DNA of 64,000 nt from Solibacteraceae bacterium (GTDB lineage Bacteria > Acidobacteriota > Terriglobia > Bryobacterales > Bryobacteraceae): contig JAJPJX010000129.1 in NCBI GenBank assembly GCA_021324015.1, positions 62,001-126,000 of the forward strand, read 5' to 3'. The notes beneath the pieces were generated by a model. It was given only the letters and a program-made list of their open reading frames with translations. It searched no databases and was not told the DNA's origin. Within the stretch, counting starts at the first letter, position 1. Each line of letters starts with the position of its first letter. Below are positions 1 through 9,623 of the stretch, one piece after another. The translations under genes were made by a program, and so were the position numbers.

Positions 1-448
1 GTTCTTGAACAACGCCAACCCGATCGTGGATGCGATTCTTGGGGGGTGGGCCACCAGCCACATTCTCATGTGGCGCAACGGCGACCTGCTGAACTTCGGC
101 GCCGCCCAGGTGAGCGGCGATCCCACGCAAAGCGTTCCCTCCGGCCTGTTCTTCAACCCGGCGGTGTTTCAGGTCCTGCCGGCCTATACACCGCGCACCA
201 ATCCCTGGTATTACGACGGGCTGCGCGGCCCGGGCTTCTGGCAACTGGACTCGACGATCGTGAAATACTTCAAGATCACCGAGCGGGTGAAGTTCGAACT
301 GCGCATGGAGTTCTACAACCTGCCCAACGCGTTCATGCCCAGCGATCCGGACCTCGGGGTGGGCAGCGGCACGATGGGGCGCAGCACCTGGGTGGCCGGC
401 GGCAACTACGGCCGGGAGATTCAGTACACCGGCCGCATCCACTTCTGA
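1..448 (+). CDS. TonB-dependent receptor, C-terminal end (partial, 5' end outside window)
   Basis: This is the last ~149 codons of an outer-membrane TonB-dependent receptor; reading continues upstream of base 1. It aligns without gaps to the end of the next gene (709-4179), with about 11 differences by eye. The final residues YTGRIHF are the aromatic-ended C-terminal beta strand expected of an outer-membrane barrel. By analogy with its neighbour, the missing part would hold a carboxypeptidase-regulatory-like domain, a plug and most of the barrel. The substrate is unknown. A strong hairpin follows the stop codon, and the neighbour has its own promoter, so the two are probably separate transcription units. 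Confidence 0.9.
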   Translation, partial: FLNNANPIVDAILGGWATSHILMWRNGDLLNFGAAQVSGDPTQSVPSGLFFNPAVFQVLPAYTPRTNPWYYDGLRGPGFWQLDSTIVKYFKITERVKFELRMEFYNLPNAFMPSDPDLGVGSGTMGRSTWVAGGNYGREIQYTGRIHF

Positions 449-462
449 CCTGCTTCCCTTCC

Positions 463-495
463 GCGGGTCCGCCGTCCCTGCCGGGGCGGACCCGC
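463..495 (+). terminator. Hairpin terminator after the first TonB receptor
   Basis: GCGGGTCCGCC (463-473) pairs perfectly with GGCGGACCCGC (485-495) around an 11-base loop. It begins 15 bases after the stop codon and is followed by a pyrimidine-rich TGTCTTCTTCC stretch. The stem is strong but the U tract is broken, so it is a probable intrinsic terminator rather than a textbook one. Confidence 0.65.
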
Positions 496-566
496 TGTCT
501 TCTTCCCCGCCGGGGTGTCTTTCCCGCAGCCCTCCCTAACTTCGGTCAATTCAGCGTTTAAGAGTC

Positions 567-596
567 TTGACACTTCTAACCAAGAAAGCGTAGAAT
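567..596 (+). promoter_or_regulatory. Sigma70-type promoter for the second TonB receptor
   Basis: TTGACA (567-572), an 18-base spacer and TAGAAT (591-596) give a near-consensus housekeeping promoter. Transcription would start near 603, leaving a ~105-base leader before the ATG at 709. It lies just after the terminator hairpin of the preceding receptor. Confidence 0.7.
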
Positions 597-708
597 CGGC
601 GTAATTCTGCATTGGGCTTCTTTGGCGGAGCCAGGCCTGCCGCTGTAGCCGATAAAATTTTTGGGAATTCTTGTTGGTTGCCGGATACGGCAGCCCCGGG
701 GTGAGGAT

Positions 709-3700
709 ATGCCTAAAGCAAAGAGAATCGTGTGTTTCAGCAGTTTTGCGCCATTGGCCATGGTCCTGGTGTTGGCCGGGCCGGCGCTGGCGCAGGATTA
801 TCGGGGCACGGTCCAGGGTGTCGTGACCGACCCCAGCCACGCGGCTATTGCGGGTGCTAAAGTCAGTTTGAAGAACCCCAATACCGGCCTGGATACCGTC
901 CGCGTGACGGACACCACTGGCCATTACCTCTTCAATTTTGTTCAGCCCGGCACCTACAGCCTTTCGGTGGAGGCTGCCGGATTTCAGCATTTCGTACAGG
1001 AGGGAGTGACCGTCCTGACGCGCGGCGACGTCACGGTGGACGCCGCGCTCACTGTCGGCGCTGTCGCGGAGACGGTCAATGTCACCGAGGAGGTCGGGCA
1101 GGTGCAGTTCAACACCTCGACCATGACTACCACCGTGCAGGGCTCCATGCTGAAGGATCTCCCGGTGCTGGCGCGCAATCCCTTTACTCTGGCGCTGCTG
1201 AACCCGGCGGTGGTCAACAAGTATTGGGACGTGGCCCATCGCAACCCGTTTTACATGTGGTCGAACGGCGGTATGGATATCGGCGGGCCCACGGGCGGCA
1301 AGAACGAGCAGTTGCTGGACGGCACCACGCTGAACATCTCGGCGCGCGGTTCCTACAACGCGCCCATGGACGCGGTGCAGGAGGTCGCCATTCAGCAGAA
1401 CGCCATGGACGCCGAATACGGTTTCAGCGCGGGCGGCACGCTCAACCTGTCCATGAAGTCCGGCACCAACGACTTCCATGGCACGGCGTACTACTTCGGC
1501 CGCAACCCGGCCTTGAACGCGCTAGCCAACCGCATCACGCGCAATGAGAACATCATCCGCCAGAACATCTGGGGCGGCACCATCGGCCATCCCATCATCA
1601 AGAACAAGCTGTTCAACTTCTTCTCCTACGAGCAGTGGCGCACCACGCAGCCCTCGAGCAATGTCTCCACCGTGCCGACAGCAGCAGAGCGCAACGGCGA
1701 TTTCTCGCACTCGCTGACGCCGCAAGGCGGACTGCGCACAATCTACGATCCGTTCACCACGCAGTTTGACCCGGCGACTTCGGCGGTCACGCGCCAGCCA
1801 TTTCCCGGCAATATCATTCCCTCGAACCGGATGGATCCTTCCGGCAAGAAGGCTCTGGCGGACCTGTGGATGCCCAACAATCCGGGCGACGACCTTTCGG
1901 GCATCAACAACTTCAAAACCGCGTATGCGTGGTGGATCAAGTACTGGAACCTATCCGACCGTGTCGACTACAACATCAACGACCGGTGGCGCATGTTCGC
2001 CCGGTTCAGCAAGTTTCAGACCCGCCTGGACAACCCTAACTGGGGGGGCACCATCGCTGTGCCTTCGGACAATGGCGGCATCATGGACGCCATGAACGCG
2101 GCCATCGACGTCCTGTGGATGGCGACACCGCGCACCACGGTGGACTTCCGCTTTGGTTCGACCTACGACGAAGACGACTACGCTTCGCAGTGGGCGCAGG
2201 TCCCCACCAGCGTGTGGGCCGGCTTCTATCCGACCGGCTGGTACAAGGACGTGCTGCAACCCACCCAGGGCATCTACTACCCGAGATTCAATTTCAGCGG
2301 GAACGGCAGCGCTTACACGGGCATCGGCGGGTGGTGGCTGGTGCATGGACGGTCCCACAACCCGACCGTGGACGTGACGCACGACGTCGGCAAGCATCAT
2401 CTGAAGGCGGGGTGGCAGTTGCGCTACTCCTACGACCAGGACAACGCCAGTTCCGGACCGGGCAGCATGAGTTTCAACGCCATCGATACGGGCAGCACCT
2501 TCCTCAGCAATTACAACCCAGCATTGAGCGGCAATATGTACGCCTCGGCGCTGCTGGGCGTGCTGAACTCGGGCAATGCCCACATTGCCCCCAACCTGGA
2601 CATGCACCAGCAGCAGTGGGCCTACTACTTCCAGGACGACATCCGCCTCACCCGGGACATCACCTTGAACCTGGGGTTGCGCTGGGAGCGCGAAACGGCT
2701 CCGGCGGAAGAGACGCGCATGTTGGTCCAGACTCTCGATCTGACCAACCCGATTCCGGAACTTCAGGGGATCACCATGCCATCGCAGGTGACCTCCGTCG
2801 CGAAGGTTCCGTATAAATTCAACGGCGCCATGGTGTACACCAGCAACTCGCAACCACGCATGTACGACGCGCCGTGGACCACCTTCCTGCCGCGCGCCGG
2901 CATCGCCATCCGCCTGAACGACCGGACCGCCTTCCGGGCGGGCTGGGCGCGCTACGCGGTGCCCTGGGTCACCATCCACCCGGAGACCGGTGGTCTGCCC
3001 ACCAACGGTTTCTCGCAAAACACTTACGTACTGGGTCCGCTGCAAGGGGTACCGCGCGCGCTATTGAGCGACCCCTTCCCCTCCAGCAATCCGGTACTTT
3101 TGCCCGTGGGCAACACCCTGGGCCGCTATCAGGATCTGGGCAATGGGATCGCCTTCTGGGATGGGAACAACTTGCAGACGCCCATGAATGACCGCATCAA
3201 CTTCACCATTCAGCGGCAGGCACCGCAGCGGATCTTCGCCGAGGCCACCTTCTTCATGATGTTCGGCCACAATGTGCAGGATCCCAGCATGTGGGGCGGC
3301 AACTACTCATACAACCTCAATCAGATGGACCCGAACTTGGCTTACACCTACAAGGGTTTGGTAGACCAGTCGGTTCCCAATCCCTTCTACAACCTGCTGC
3401 CGGCCGACAAGATGCCAGGCACTCTGCGGACTCAGCCGACAGTCTCGGTCCGGCAGTTGCTGACGCCCTATCCGCAGTACGGCGCCTTGACCGAATACGG
3501 CTGGCCGGGCAACACCGATCATTACTACGCCGTGCAAATGCAGGCCCAGCGGCCGATGGCCAATGGCCTGACATTCCTGGTGGCTTATAACTACAGCCAC
3601 GAAACCCACGGGCAGTTCTTCAACGACATCGACCTGTACGCCAACCGGCTGACCATGCTGGACCGGATGCAGCCGCGGCACAATATCCGGATCGCCGGCA

Positions 3701-4179
3701 CGTGGGAATTGCCGTTCGGCAGGGGACGCCGGTTCCTGAGCAACGCGAACCCGCTGGTCGACGCCGTCCTCGGCGGGTGGGCTACCAGTCACATCTTCAT
3801 GTGGCGCAATGGCAACCTGCTGAACTTCGGCGCGGCCCAGGTGAGCGGCGATCCCACGCAGAGCGTTCCCGCTGGCCTGTATTTCAACCCGTCCGTCTTC
3901 AGCGTGCTTCCGGCCTATACTCCGCGCACGAATCCGTGGTACTACGACGGTCTGCGCGGTCCGGGCTTCTGGCAACTGGACTCGACCCTGGTGAAGTATT
4001 TCAAGATCACCGAGCGGGTGAAGTTCGAGTTGCGCATGGAGTTCTACAACCTGCCCAACGCGTTTATGCCCAGCGATCCGAACCTGGGCGTGGGTAGCGG
4101 CACCATGGGCCGCAGCACCTGGGTGGCCGGTGGCAACTACGGCCGGGAAATTCAGTACACGGGCCGCATTCACTTCTAG
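709..4179 (+). CDS. TonB-dependent receptor with carboxypeptidase-regulatory-like domain (Oar-like)
   Basis: This 1156-residue outer-membrane receptor would import an unknown large substrate, possibly an oligosaccharide or peptide, using TonB energy. The ATG at 709 follows GTGAGGAT and starts a clear signal peptide ending near LAGPALAQ. A TTG at 661 in the same frame would spoil the signal peptide. Residues ~30-115 form the carboxypeptidase-regulatory-like fold (YRGTVQGVVTD... GAKVSLKN... YLFNFVQPGTYSL). The plug follows (~120-260), then a long beta barrel ending in GRIHF. This architecture is typical of Acidobacteriota SusC/Oar-type receptors. No SusD-like lipoprotein lies nearby. It is a tandem paralogue of the gene at 1-448. 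Confidence 0.92.
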   Translation: MPKAKRIVCFSSFAPLAMVLVLAGPALAQDYRGTVQGVVTDPSHAAIAGAKVSLKNPNTGLDTVRVTDTTGHYLFNFVQPGTYSLSVEAAGFQHFVQEGVTVLTRGDVTVDAALTVGAVAETVNVTEEVGQVQFNTSTMTTTVQGSMLKDLPVLARNPFTLALLNPAVVNKYWDVAHRNPFYMWSNGGMDIGGPTGGKNEQLLDGTTLNISARGSYNAPMDAVQEVAIQQNAMDAEYGFSAGGTLNLSMKSGTNDFHGTAYYFGRNPALNALANRITRNENIIRQNIWGGTIGHPIIKNKLFNFFSYEQWRTTQPSSNVSTVPTAAERNGDFSHSLTPQGGLRTIYDPFTTQFDPATSAVTRQPFPGNIIPSNRMDPSGKKALADLWMPNNPGDDLSGINNFKTAYAWWIKYWNLSDRVDYNINDRWRMFARFSKFQTRLDNPNWGGTIAVPSDNGGIMDAMNAAIDVLWMATPRTTVDFRFGSTYDEDDYASQWAQVPTSVWAGFYPTGWYKDVLQPTQGIYYPRFNFSGNGSAYTGIGGWWLVHGRSHNPTVDVTHDVGKHHLKAGWQLRYSYDQDNASSGPGSMSFNAIDTGSTFLSNYNPALSGNMYASALLGVLNSGNAHIAPNLDMHQQQWAYYFQDDIRLTRDITLNLGLRWERETAPAEETRMLVQTLDLTNPIPELQGITMPSQVTSVAKVPYKFNGAMVYTSNSQPRMYDAPWTTFLPRAGIAIRLNDRTAFRAGWARYAVPWVTIHPETGGLPTNGFSQNTYVLGPLQGVPRALLSDPFPSSNPVLLPVGNTLGRYQDLGNGIAFWDGNNLQTPMNDRINFTIQRQAPQRIFAEATFFMMFGHNVQDPSMWGGNYSYNLNQMDPNLAYTYKGLVDQSVPNPFYNLLPADKMPGTLRTQPTVSVRQLLTPYPQYGALTEYGWPGNTDHYYAVQMQAQRPMANGLTFLVAYNYSHETHGQFFNDIDLYANRLTMLDRMQPRHNIRIAGTWELPFGRGRRFLSNANPLVDAVLGGWATSHIFMWRNGNLLNFGAAQVSGDPTQSVPAGLYFNPSVFSVLPAYTPRTNPWYYDGLRGPGFWQLDSTLVKYFKITERVKFELRMEFYNLPNAFMPSDPNLGVGSGTMGRSTWVAGGNYGREIQYTGRIHF

Positions 4180-4292
4180 AAACCGCTCCGCGACGGCCGT
4201 GGCTCGGTAAGCTAACTGTTCGTGTTTGCAGGAAGTCGCCGAACCGCGGCCCCCGCGCCCCGCAGAATGTTATCCTGGGGCAAGGTCAGCCC

Positions 4293-5123
4293 ATGCGCCT
4301 CCCCAGGATCGCTGTCGCCGTGCTCGGAGGCCTGCTGGCGTGGGGCGGCGTATACGCGTTTCAGCGGCCGTTCCGCGAGTATCCCGGCGTCGAGTACGAA
4401 GAATTCCCGCTGCCTCCGGACTACCAGGAGAAGACCGAGTGGGTTTTCGCGCGGCTGATGTATCCGCCCATCGGGGGACGCTACGGCGGCTTCCGGTTTT
4501 TCGGCGACTGGACTCACGGCGCTTCCAACTGGACCATCGACTATCCGCGTTCGGACCGGCACCTCTCGGCGGCGGTGCGGCGGCTCACTCGCGTGCATGC
4601 CCGTTCGGTGGAACAGCCTGTCAACCTGGACGACGGCGACGATGTGTTCAACTGGCCGTGGCTCTACGGTGTCGAAGTGGGCCATTGGGATCTGACCGAC
4701 GCGCAGGCGGTCAAACTGCGCGAATATCTCCTGCGGGGCGGGTTCTTCATGTGCGACGACTTCCACGGCACGCGTGAGTGGGAGGTCTTCGCGGCCAGCA
4801 TGAGACGCGTCTTTCCGGACCGGCCCATCGTGGAGATCGAGAATTCGGACGCTATTTTTCACGTACTTTACGATCTGGATGATCGCTACCAGGTCCCCGG
4901 CGCGCAATTCCTGTGGTCCGGCCGAGTATTTGAAAAAGATGGCGTGGTGCCGCGCTGGCGCGGCATCTACGACGACAAGGGCCGTCTCATGGTGGCCATC
5001 TGCCACAACATGGACCTGGGAGATTCGTGGGAATGGGCGGACGATCCGCGCTACCCCGAAAAGTTCTCCGCCCTGGGCATCCGCATCGCGGTCAACTATA
5101 TCGTCTACGCCATGACGCACTAG
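4293..5123 (+). CDS. DUF4159 domain protein
   Basis: This 276-residue protein has an N-terminal membrane anchor or signal (residues ~5-22). The rest matches DUF4159: WTHGASNWTIDYPRSDRH early, LREYLLRGGFFMCDDFHG in the middle and ALGIRIAVNYIVYAMTH at the end. DUF4159 has a glutamine-amidotransferase-like fold and usually occurs near MoxR/von Willebrand clusters in envelope contexts; none of those partners is here. The biochemical role is unknown. It stands alone, and its stop is 5 bases from the convergent cytochrome gene. Confidence 0.82.
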   Translation: MRLPRIAVAVLGGLLAWGGVYAFQRPFREYPGVEYEEFPLPPDYQEKTEWVFARLMYPPIGGRYGGFRFFGDWTHGASNWTIDYPRSDRHLSAAVRRLTRVHARSVEQPVNLDDGDDVFNWPWLYGVEVGHWDLTDAQAVKLREYLLRGGFFMCDDFHGTREWEVFAASMRRVFPDRPIVEIENSDAIFHVLYDLDDRYQVPGAQFLWSGRVFEKDGVVPRWRGIYDDKGRLMVAICHNMDLGDSWEWADDPRYPEKFSALGIRIAVNYIVYAMTH

Positions 5124-5128
5124 CGCCG

Positions 5129-6568
5129 CTACTTCGCCGCGTCCGCCAGTCCCAGGTCGCTCAGAATCTTGGGCGATGGCTCGCTCATAGCCAGCAGGTT
5201 GTGGCAGGCGCCGCAATCCTGGGTGATCTTCCGGCCGTCGGCGCTGGCGTGCGCATCATCGTGGCAGCGGAAGCAGCCTGGGAAATCATTGTGCCCGATG
5301 TTGTTGGGGTACGTGCCCCAGGAAACGCGCATGGCCGGGAACACGTTGCGGTCGTAGATGCCCACCAGCGCGCGGGAGGCCCGCGCGATCTCCGGGCCAC
5401 GCTGCTGCTCCAGGGCCGGGTAGTGCTGGCGATAATAACCCGCCAGAGCGGCCGGAATCCGCGCCGCGGCCTCCTCGCGGCTGGCATAGTTCCCGCGCAG
5501 GATCTCCACGCTTTCCTTCTTGACGAACGGGAGCGAGGGCGAGATGTCCCCGGCGGCCATGGCGGAATCCACGGCGCGCTCGGGTAACTGGAAAATGTGC
5601 GTGGGGCGGTTGTGGCAGTCGATGCAATCCATTTCGCGGATTGGCAGTGCCCCGGGTCCTTTCGTACCCGCCGCCTGGTACACCGTGGTGCGCCCGTCGC
5701 GGCCGCTGTATTCCACCCACGGAATGGTCTGGCGAGCTTGGTCGGAATAGGCGTAGCGAATACGGACTCCCGCGCCCACGTGCACGCCGTGAATCCCAGT
5801 TCCGCTCGCTCCGCCGCCGATCTTCATCAGCAGCACGGTCTTGGTGAGCGTGTTGGCTTCATCGTCGGCAAACGACGGGATCACCTCCAGGCGGTCCGAG
5901 CCAAACTTTGCGGGCCAGTGGCACACCTCGCAGGTTTCCCGGGCCGGCCGCAGGTTGCTCACGGGCGTGGGAATCGGCCGGGGATAGTTATTCAGCAGCA
6001 CGGCGAACACCTGTCCGGTACCGGAGATCTTGCTGCGCACGAACCAGGAAGCCCCCGGACCGATGTGGCAAGCCACGCAAGCCACCCGCGCGTGCGGTGA
6101 GTTCTGGTGGGCGGTGAACTCGGGCTGCATCACGGTGTGGCAGGTCTGGCCGCAGAAGGTCACCGAATCCATGTAGTTCACCGCGCCGTAGGTCACCTGG
6201 CTGGCGATGACGAGGTTGGCAAACGTGGTCGCGCCCACGAAATAAACCAGCCGGCGCAGTTCCCGGTTCTGCCAGTTCGAGGGAGGGAAACTGGTGGGGT
6301 AGAGGCCTTTCCGGTGCTCCCGCCGCTGGCGCAGCCAGATGCCCAGAGGAATCAGCGCCAGTCCGAAGAAGAACGCCGCCGGCACCGCCAGGAACACCAG
6401 GATGCCGATATACGGGTGGGTAATCTCGCCGCTGAGCGTGGTGGGCAACAGAAACATCCAGAAGACCGCGGCCGTGGTCACAATCGCCACCCCGGCCAGG
6501 CTCAGCAGATTGCTGGAAAGATAGATCAGCGGCGAGATGGGGCCCCTCCAGCCCCAGAATCGAATCAT
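5129..6568 (-). CDS. NapC/NirT-like membrane multihaem cytochrome c
   Basis: This 479-residue cytochrome has two N-terminal membrane helices (residues ~14-35 and ~45-75), then a periplasmic domain. It carries five CXXCH motifs (CVACH, CEVCH, CIDCH, CFRCH, CGACH) plus one CGQTCH, a CX3CH site where the first NapC/NrfH-type haem would sit. NapC/NirT proteins oxidise membrane quinol and hand electrons to periplasmic partners. The acceptor is not encoded next to it; the pentahaem and nonahaem cytochromes at 10608-12994 are the nearest candidates. A very strong purine-rich Shine-Dalgarno (AGGAGGAGGAAG) directly precedes the ATG. It is separated from tdh by a divergent intergenic region. Confidence 0.88.
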   Translation of the reverse strand: MIRFWGWRGPISPLIYLSSNLLSLAGVAIVTTAAVFWMFLLPTTLSGEITHPYIGILVFLAVPAAFFFGLALIPLGIWLRQRREHRKGLYPTSFPPSNWQNRELRRLVYFVGATTFANLVIASQVTYGAVNYMDSVTFCGQTCHTVMQPEFTAHQNSPHARVACVACHIGPGASWFVRSKISGTGQVFAVLLNNYPRPIPTPVSNLRPARETCEVCHWPAKFGSDRLEVIPSFADDEANTLTKTVLLMKIGGGASGTGIHGVHVGAGVRIRYAYSDQARQTIPWVEYSGRDGRTTVYQAAGTKGPGALPIREMDCIDCHNRPTHIFQLPERAVDSAMAAGDISPSLPFVKKESVEILRGNYASREEAAARIPAALAGYYRQHYPALEQQRGPEIARASRALVGIYDRNVFPAMRVSWGTYPNNIGHNDFPGCFRCHDDAHASADGRKITQDCGACHNLLAMSEPSPKILSDLGLADAAK

Positions 6569-6650
6569 CTTCCTCCTCCTCCGTGCTCCCGGGCCCTTTT
6601 TACGCGGAAGGGCCTCCTTTATCCACTATAGTGAAAAAAGAGCGCATCCC

Positions 6651-7694
6651 ATGCGGCGGATGATGAAGGCACTGGTCAAGAGCGAGGCAGCGGCCGGATT
6701 GCGGCTGTGCGAGGTCCCGATCCCCGAGATCGGCATCAACGATGTGCTGGTCCGCGTGGACCGCGCCTCCATCTGCGGCACCGACCTGCACATCTATCAA
6801 TGGGACGAATGGGCCCGCAAAACGATCCCGGTGCCGATGGTGGTCGGGCATGAGTTTGTAGGAGAGATCGTGGAAACCGGCTCGAACGTGACGGACTTCT
6901 TTCCCGGGCAGGTGGTCAGCGGCGAGGGGCATGTCGTGTGCGGGCGGTGCCGCAACTGCCTGGCTGGACGCCGGCACCTGTGCGCTCACACCAGCGGCGT
7001 GGGCGTCAACCGTCCGGGGTGCTTCGCCGAATACATTGCGCTGCCCATGGGCAACGTGTGGCACCACGACGACTCGATCGACCGGGATATCGCCTGCATC
7101 TTCGATCCATTTGGCAACGCGGTGCACACGGCGCTCAGTTTCCCGGTTTTGGGCGAGGATGTGCTGGTCACCGGCGCCGGCCCCATAGGCATCATGGCCG
7201 CCGTGGTGGCGCGCCACGCCGGAGCGCGCTACGTGGTGATCACGGACCTGAACCCTTACCGGCTGGGACTGGCGAGCAAGGCGGGCGTCACGCTGGCCCT
7301 GGACCCGCGCGAGACTCCGCTGGCCCGGGCGCAGAAGCAACTGGGCATGCGCGAGGGCTTTGATGTGGGGCTGGAGATGTCCGGCAGCGCGGCCGCGTTT
7401 CGCGAGATGCTGGCCAACATGTGCCACGGCGGGCGCATCGCCATGCTGGGCATTCCCGCCGGCGGGGAGATGGCCATAGACTGGAACACCGTGATCTTCA
7501 ATATGCTGACCATCAAGGGGATCTATGGGCGGGAAATGTACGAGACCTGGTACAAAATGACCGTCATGCTCCAGTCGGGCCTGGACATTTCTCCCGTGAT
7601 CACACACCGCTTCCCCTTCTCTGACTGGCAGGCCGCCTTCGAGCAGATGCTCTCCGGAAACGCCGGAAAAGTCATCCTGCGGTGGCAGGAGTAG
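6651..7694 (+). CDS. tdh: L-threonine 3-dehydrogenase (zinc MDR family)
   Basis: This enzyme oxidises L-threonine to 2-amino-3-ketobutyrate with NAD+ in the cytoplasm. The 347-residue product follows E. coli Tdh closely: [14 protein letters not shown] near the N terminus, [10 protein letters not shown], the structural-zinc cysteines in [34 protein letters not shown], the [10 protein letters not shown] nucleotide loop and [12 protein letters not shown] near the C terminus. The start is ATG 6651 or 6663 (MKAL, the usual family start). The usual partner kbl (2-amino-3-ketobutyrate CoA ligase) is not adjacent. The next gene follows after 28 bases on the same strand. Confidence 0.93.
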   Translation: MRRMMKALVKSEAAAGLRLCEVPIPEIGINDVLVRVDRASICGTDLHIYQWDEWARKTIPVPMVVGHEFVGEIVETGSNVTDFFPGQVVSGEGHVVCGRCRNCLAGRRHLCAHTSGVGVNRPGCFAEYIALPMGNVWHHDDSIDRDIACIFDPFGNAVHTALSFPVLGEDVLVTGAGPIGIMAAVVARHAGARYVVITDLNPYRLGLASKAGVTLALDPRETPLARAQKQLGMREGFDVGLEMSGSAAAFREMLANMCHGGRIAMLGIPAGGEMAIDWNTVIFNMLTIKGIYGREMYETWYKMTVMLQSGLDISPVITHRFPFSDWQAAFEQMLSGNAGKVILRWQE

Positions 7695-7722
7695 CCCGGC
7701 GGGTCCGTGATAGTCTGTTGGG

Positions 7723-8880
7723 GTGCAATCCGCAACCCTGACCCTGGCCTTCTTCTGCGCGGCCCTGGCCGCGCCTGCGCAGTTCCTGCATAAAGGGACT
7801 TTCGAGGACCGTCCCTCGGTCGCGCTCTCGAACGACAAGATGGAACTGACCATCCTCACTAATGGCGGCGCTCTGGTGAACCTGGTGTTGAAGGACGACC
7901 CGCAGCAGATGAGCCCGTTCTGGAATCCCATCCGCATGGCGCGGGAACTCGGCCAGCCCAATAACTTCGGCACCTCCCTGGGGCACTTCGTGTGTGTGGA
8001 CGGTTTCGGCCCGGTTTCGGAGGAGGAGAAAGCCGCGGGCCTGCCCGGCCACGGCGAAGCGCACACACGGCCCTGGGAGATGCGCCACTCTGCCCGGGAG
8101 GGCCGCGTGGCGGCTGTGAGCTTCGCGGCCGAGTTGCCCGTGGTGCAGGAGACCTTCACCCGGACTCTGCGCATGGTGGACGGCGAAAACGTGATCTATG
8201 TGCAGAGCGAACTGGAGAGCGCGCTGGGCTTCGACCGGCCGGTGTGCTGGGCCGAGCACGCCACCATCGGCTCGCCGTTTCTCCAGCCCGGCGTGACCGC
8301 GGTGGACATGTCCGCGCGGCGGGCCCAGACCCGTCCTTACGAAGGCGGCAACGGGGGCCTCACACACCGCCTGCCCTCCGGTAAGGATTTCACATGGCCG
8401 TTCGCACCGGGAGCCCGGGGCGGCAAGATCGACCTGCGCACGGCCCCGCGGGAAGGCGGCACCGGCGACCATACCACCTGCCTCATGGATCCCTCGCGAA
8501 AGCTGGTGTGGGTCACCGCCGTGAACCCGGAAAAGCGGCTCATCCTGGGCTACCTGTTCCACCGCGACGAGTATCCCTGGACGCAAAACTGGGAAAATTA
8601 TCCGGCCAGCATGAAGTGGGCGCGCGGGATGGAGTTCTCCACGCAGCCATACGACGTGCCGCGGCGCCAGGCTGTGCAGGACAACTCCCTGTTCGGCGCG
8701 CCCACCTATCGCTGGCTGCCGGCGAAATCCAAAATCGGCTCCAGCTTCCTGATCTTTTTCGCGCACACCCCGGAGGGCTTTCGCAAGGTGGACGACGTGC
8801 GGCTGGAGAATGGCCAGATCGTGGTCGAGGACCGCAAGGACAAACTGCAGATCACGCTGGCGGCTTCGCTGCCGCTTTAA
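7723..8880 (+). CDS. Secreted galactose-mutarotase-like protein, function unknown
   Basis: This 385-residue protein begins with GTG and a short signal peptide (to about AAPAQ). The beta-rich body starts LSNDKMELTILTNGGALVNLVL and contains HFVCVDGFGP, WAEHATIGSPF and LGYLFHRDEYPWTQNWENYP. These resemble the galactose-mutarotase-like fold of aldose epimerases and related carbohydrate-binding proteins. The conserved histidine and glutamate of true epimerases cannot be assigned with confidence, so enzyme activity is not claimed. It may share a transcript with tdh, but a weak -10-like TAGTCT six bases before the GTG also allows its own leaderless promoter. Confidence 0.7.
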   Translation: MQSATLTLAFFCAALAAPAQFLHKGTFEDRPSVALSNDKMELTILTNGGALVNLVLKDDPQQMSPFWNPIRMARELGQPNNFGTSLGHFVCVDGFGPVSEEEKAAGLPGHGEAHTRPWEMRHSAREGRVAAVSFAAELPVVQETFTRTLRMVDGENVIYVQSELESALGFDRPVCWAEHATIGSPFLQPGVTAVDMSARRAQTRPYEGGNGGLTHRLPSGKDFTWPFAPGARGGKIDLRTAPREGGTGDHTTCLMDPSRKLVWVTAVNPEKRLILGYLFHRDEYPWTQNWENYPASMKWARGMEFSTQPYDVPRRQAVQDNSLFGAPTYRWLPAKSKIGSSFLIFFAHTPEGFRKVDDVRLENGQIVVEDRKDKLQITLAASLPL

Positions 8881-8883
8881 GTT

Positions 8884-9551
8884 TCACATGGCGCTCTTGC
8901 GGAAGATCAGGATGTGCTGGCGTGGCAGCGTCTCCTGTACCCGTTCCAGCCGGTAGCCCTGCGGCTCCACTTCGGCTTGGACTCCAGCCACGCTCATCTT
9001 GTGCTCCGGGCGGATGGGAACCTTGGGGTCCTCCTGCCGGTACTCCAGCAGCACCAGGCGGCCGTCCGGTTTCAGGGAACGCCGGATGCCGTCCAGCATC
9101 TTCTCCGGCTCGGAAAACTCGTGGTACACATCCACCAGCAGCACCAGGTCCAGCTTTCCCGCCGGCAGGCGGGGGTCATCCTCCGCGCCCAGCACGGTCT
9201 CGAAATTGTGCAGACCGCGCTGCTCCAGGTTCCTGCGGAGCTGTTCCAGCATGCGCGGCTGGAGGTCGTTGGCGTAGACCTTGCCGGTGGGTCCGACGCG
9301 CTCCGCCAGGCGCCAGGTGAAATAGCCTACTCCGGCGCCCACGTCACCCACGGTGGCGCCCGCGGGAACCCGATAGCGTCCAGGGCGGCATCCGGTGCTT
9401 CTTCCTGCTCGCGTTCCGGCCGCACCAGCCAGGGGGCACCGCCGTATCCCATCACCGGGGCGATGTGACGCCCTGTAATAGGGTGCACCGTCTCCCCGCC
9501 CCGGGCCGGAGGCAGGCTCAGCACCAGGGCCAGCAGAAGGCACGCGCGCAT
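8884..9551 (-). pseudogene. SAM-dependent methyltransferase, single-base frameshift
   Basis: The gene begins at 9551 with a signal peptide, then VHPITGRHIAPVMG and ERE..APDAALDAIG. That frame then runs out in PRAPPWVTWAPE and a stop. The expected continuation VPAGATVGDVGAGVGYFTW (SAM-binding motif I) is in the next frame and runs on through LVLLVDVYHEF to the stop at 8884. Adding one base to the CCC run at 9369-9371 would join the halves in register. The family is the secreted class I methyltransferases common in Acidobacteriota and Planctomycetes; the substrate is unknown. The cause may be real mutation or a homopolymer sequencing error. Confidence 0.8.
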
Positions 9552-9570
9552 CCTCCCAGCTTATACCCCA

Positions 9571-9599
9571 TTGGCAGCGCCGTGCGCTTGGTTTACTAT
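9571..9599 (+). promoter_or_regulatory. Promoter of the RsbRD_N-like gene
   Basis: TTGGCA (9571-9576), 17 bases and TACTAT (9594-9599) form a good sigma70-type promoter. The start point would fall near 9606, inside the inverted repeat at 9604-9622, so the leader is only about 18 bases. Confidence 0.6.
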
Positions 9600-9603
9600 T
9601 GAA

Positions 9604-9622
9604 CTGCACCTGGGAGGTGCAG
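9604..9622 (+). promoter_or_regulatory. Perfect inverted repeat covering the Shine-Dalgarno of the next gene
   Basis: CTGCACCT (9604-9611), GGG, AGGTGCAG (9615-9622) is a perfect 8-bp inverted repeat ending one base before the ATG at 9624. It contains the only Shine-Dalgarno sequence (GGGAGGTG). In RNA it would form a hairpin hiding the ribosome site; in DNA it could be an operator over the transcription start. Confidence 0.6.
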
Positions 9623-9623
9623 C

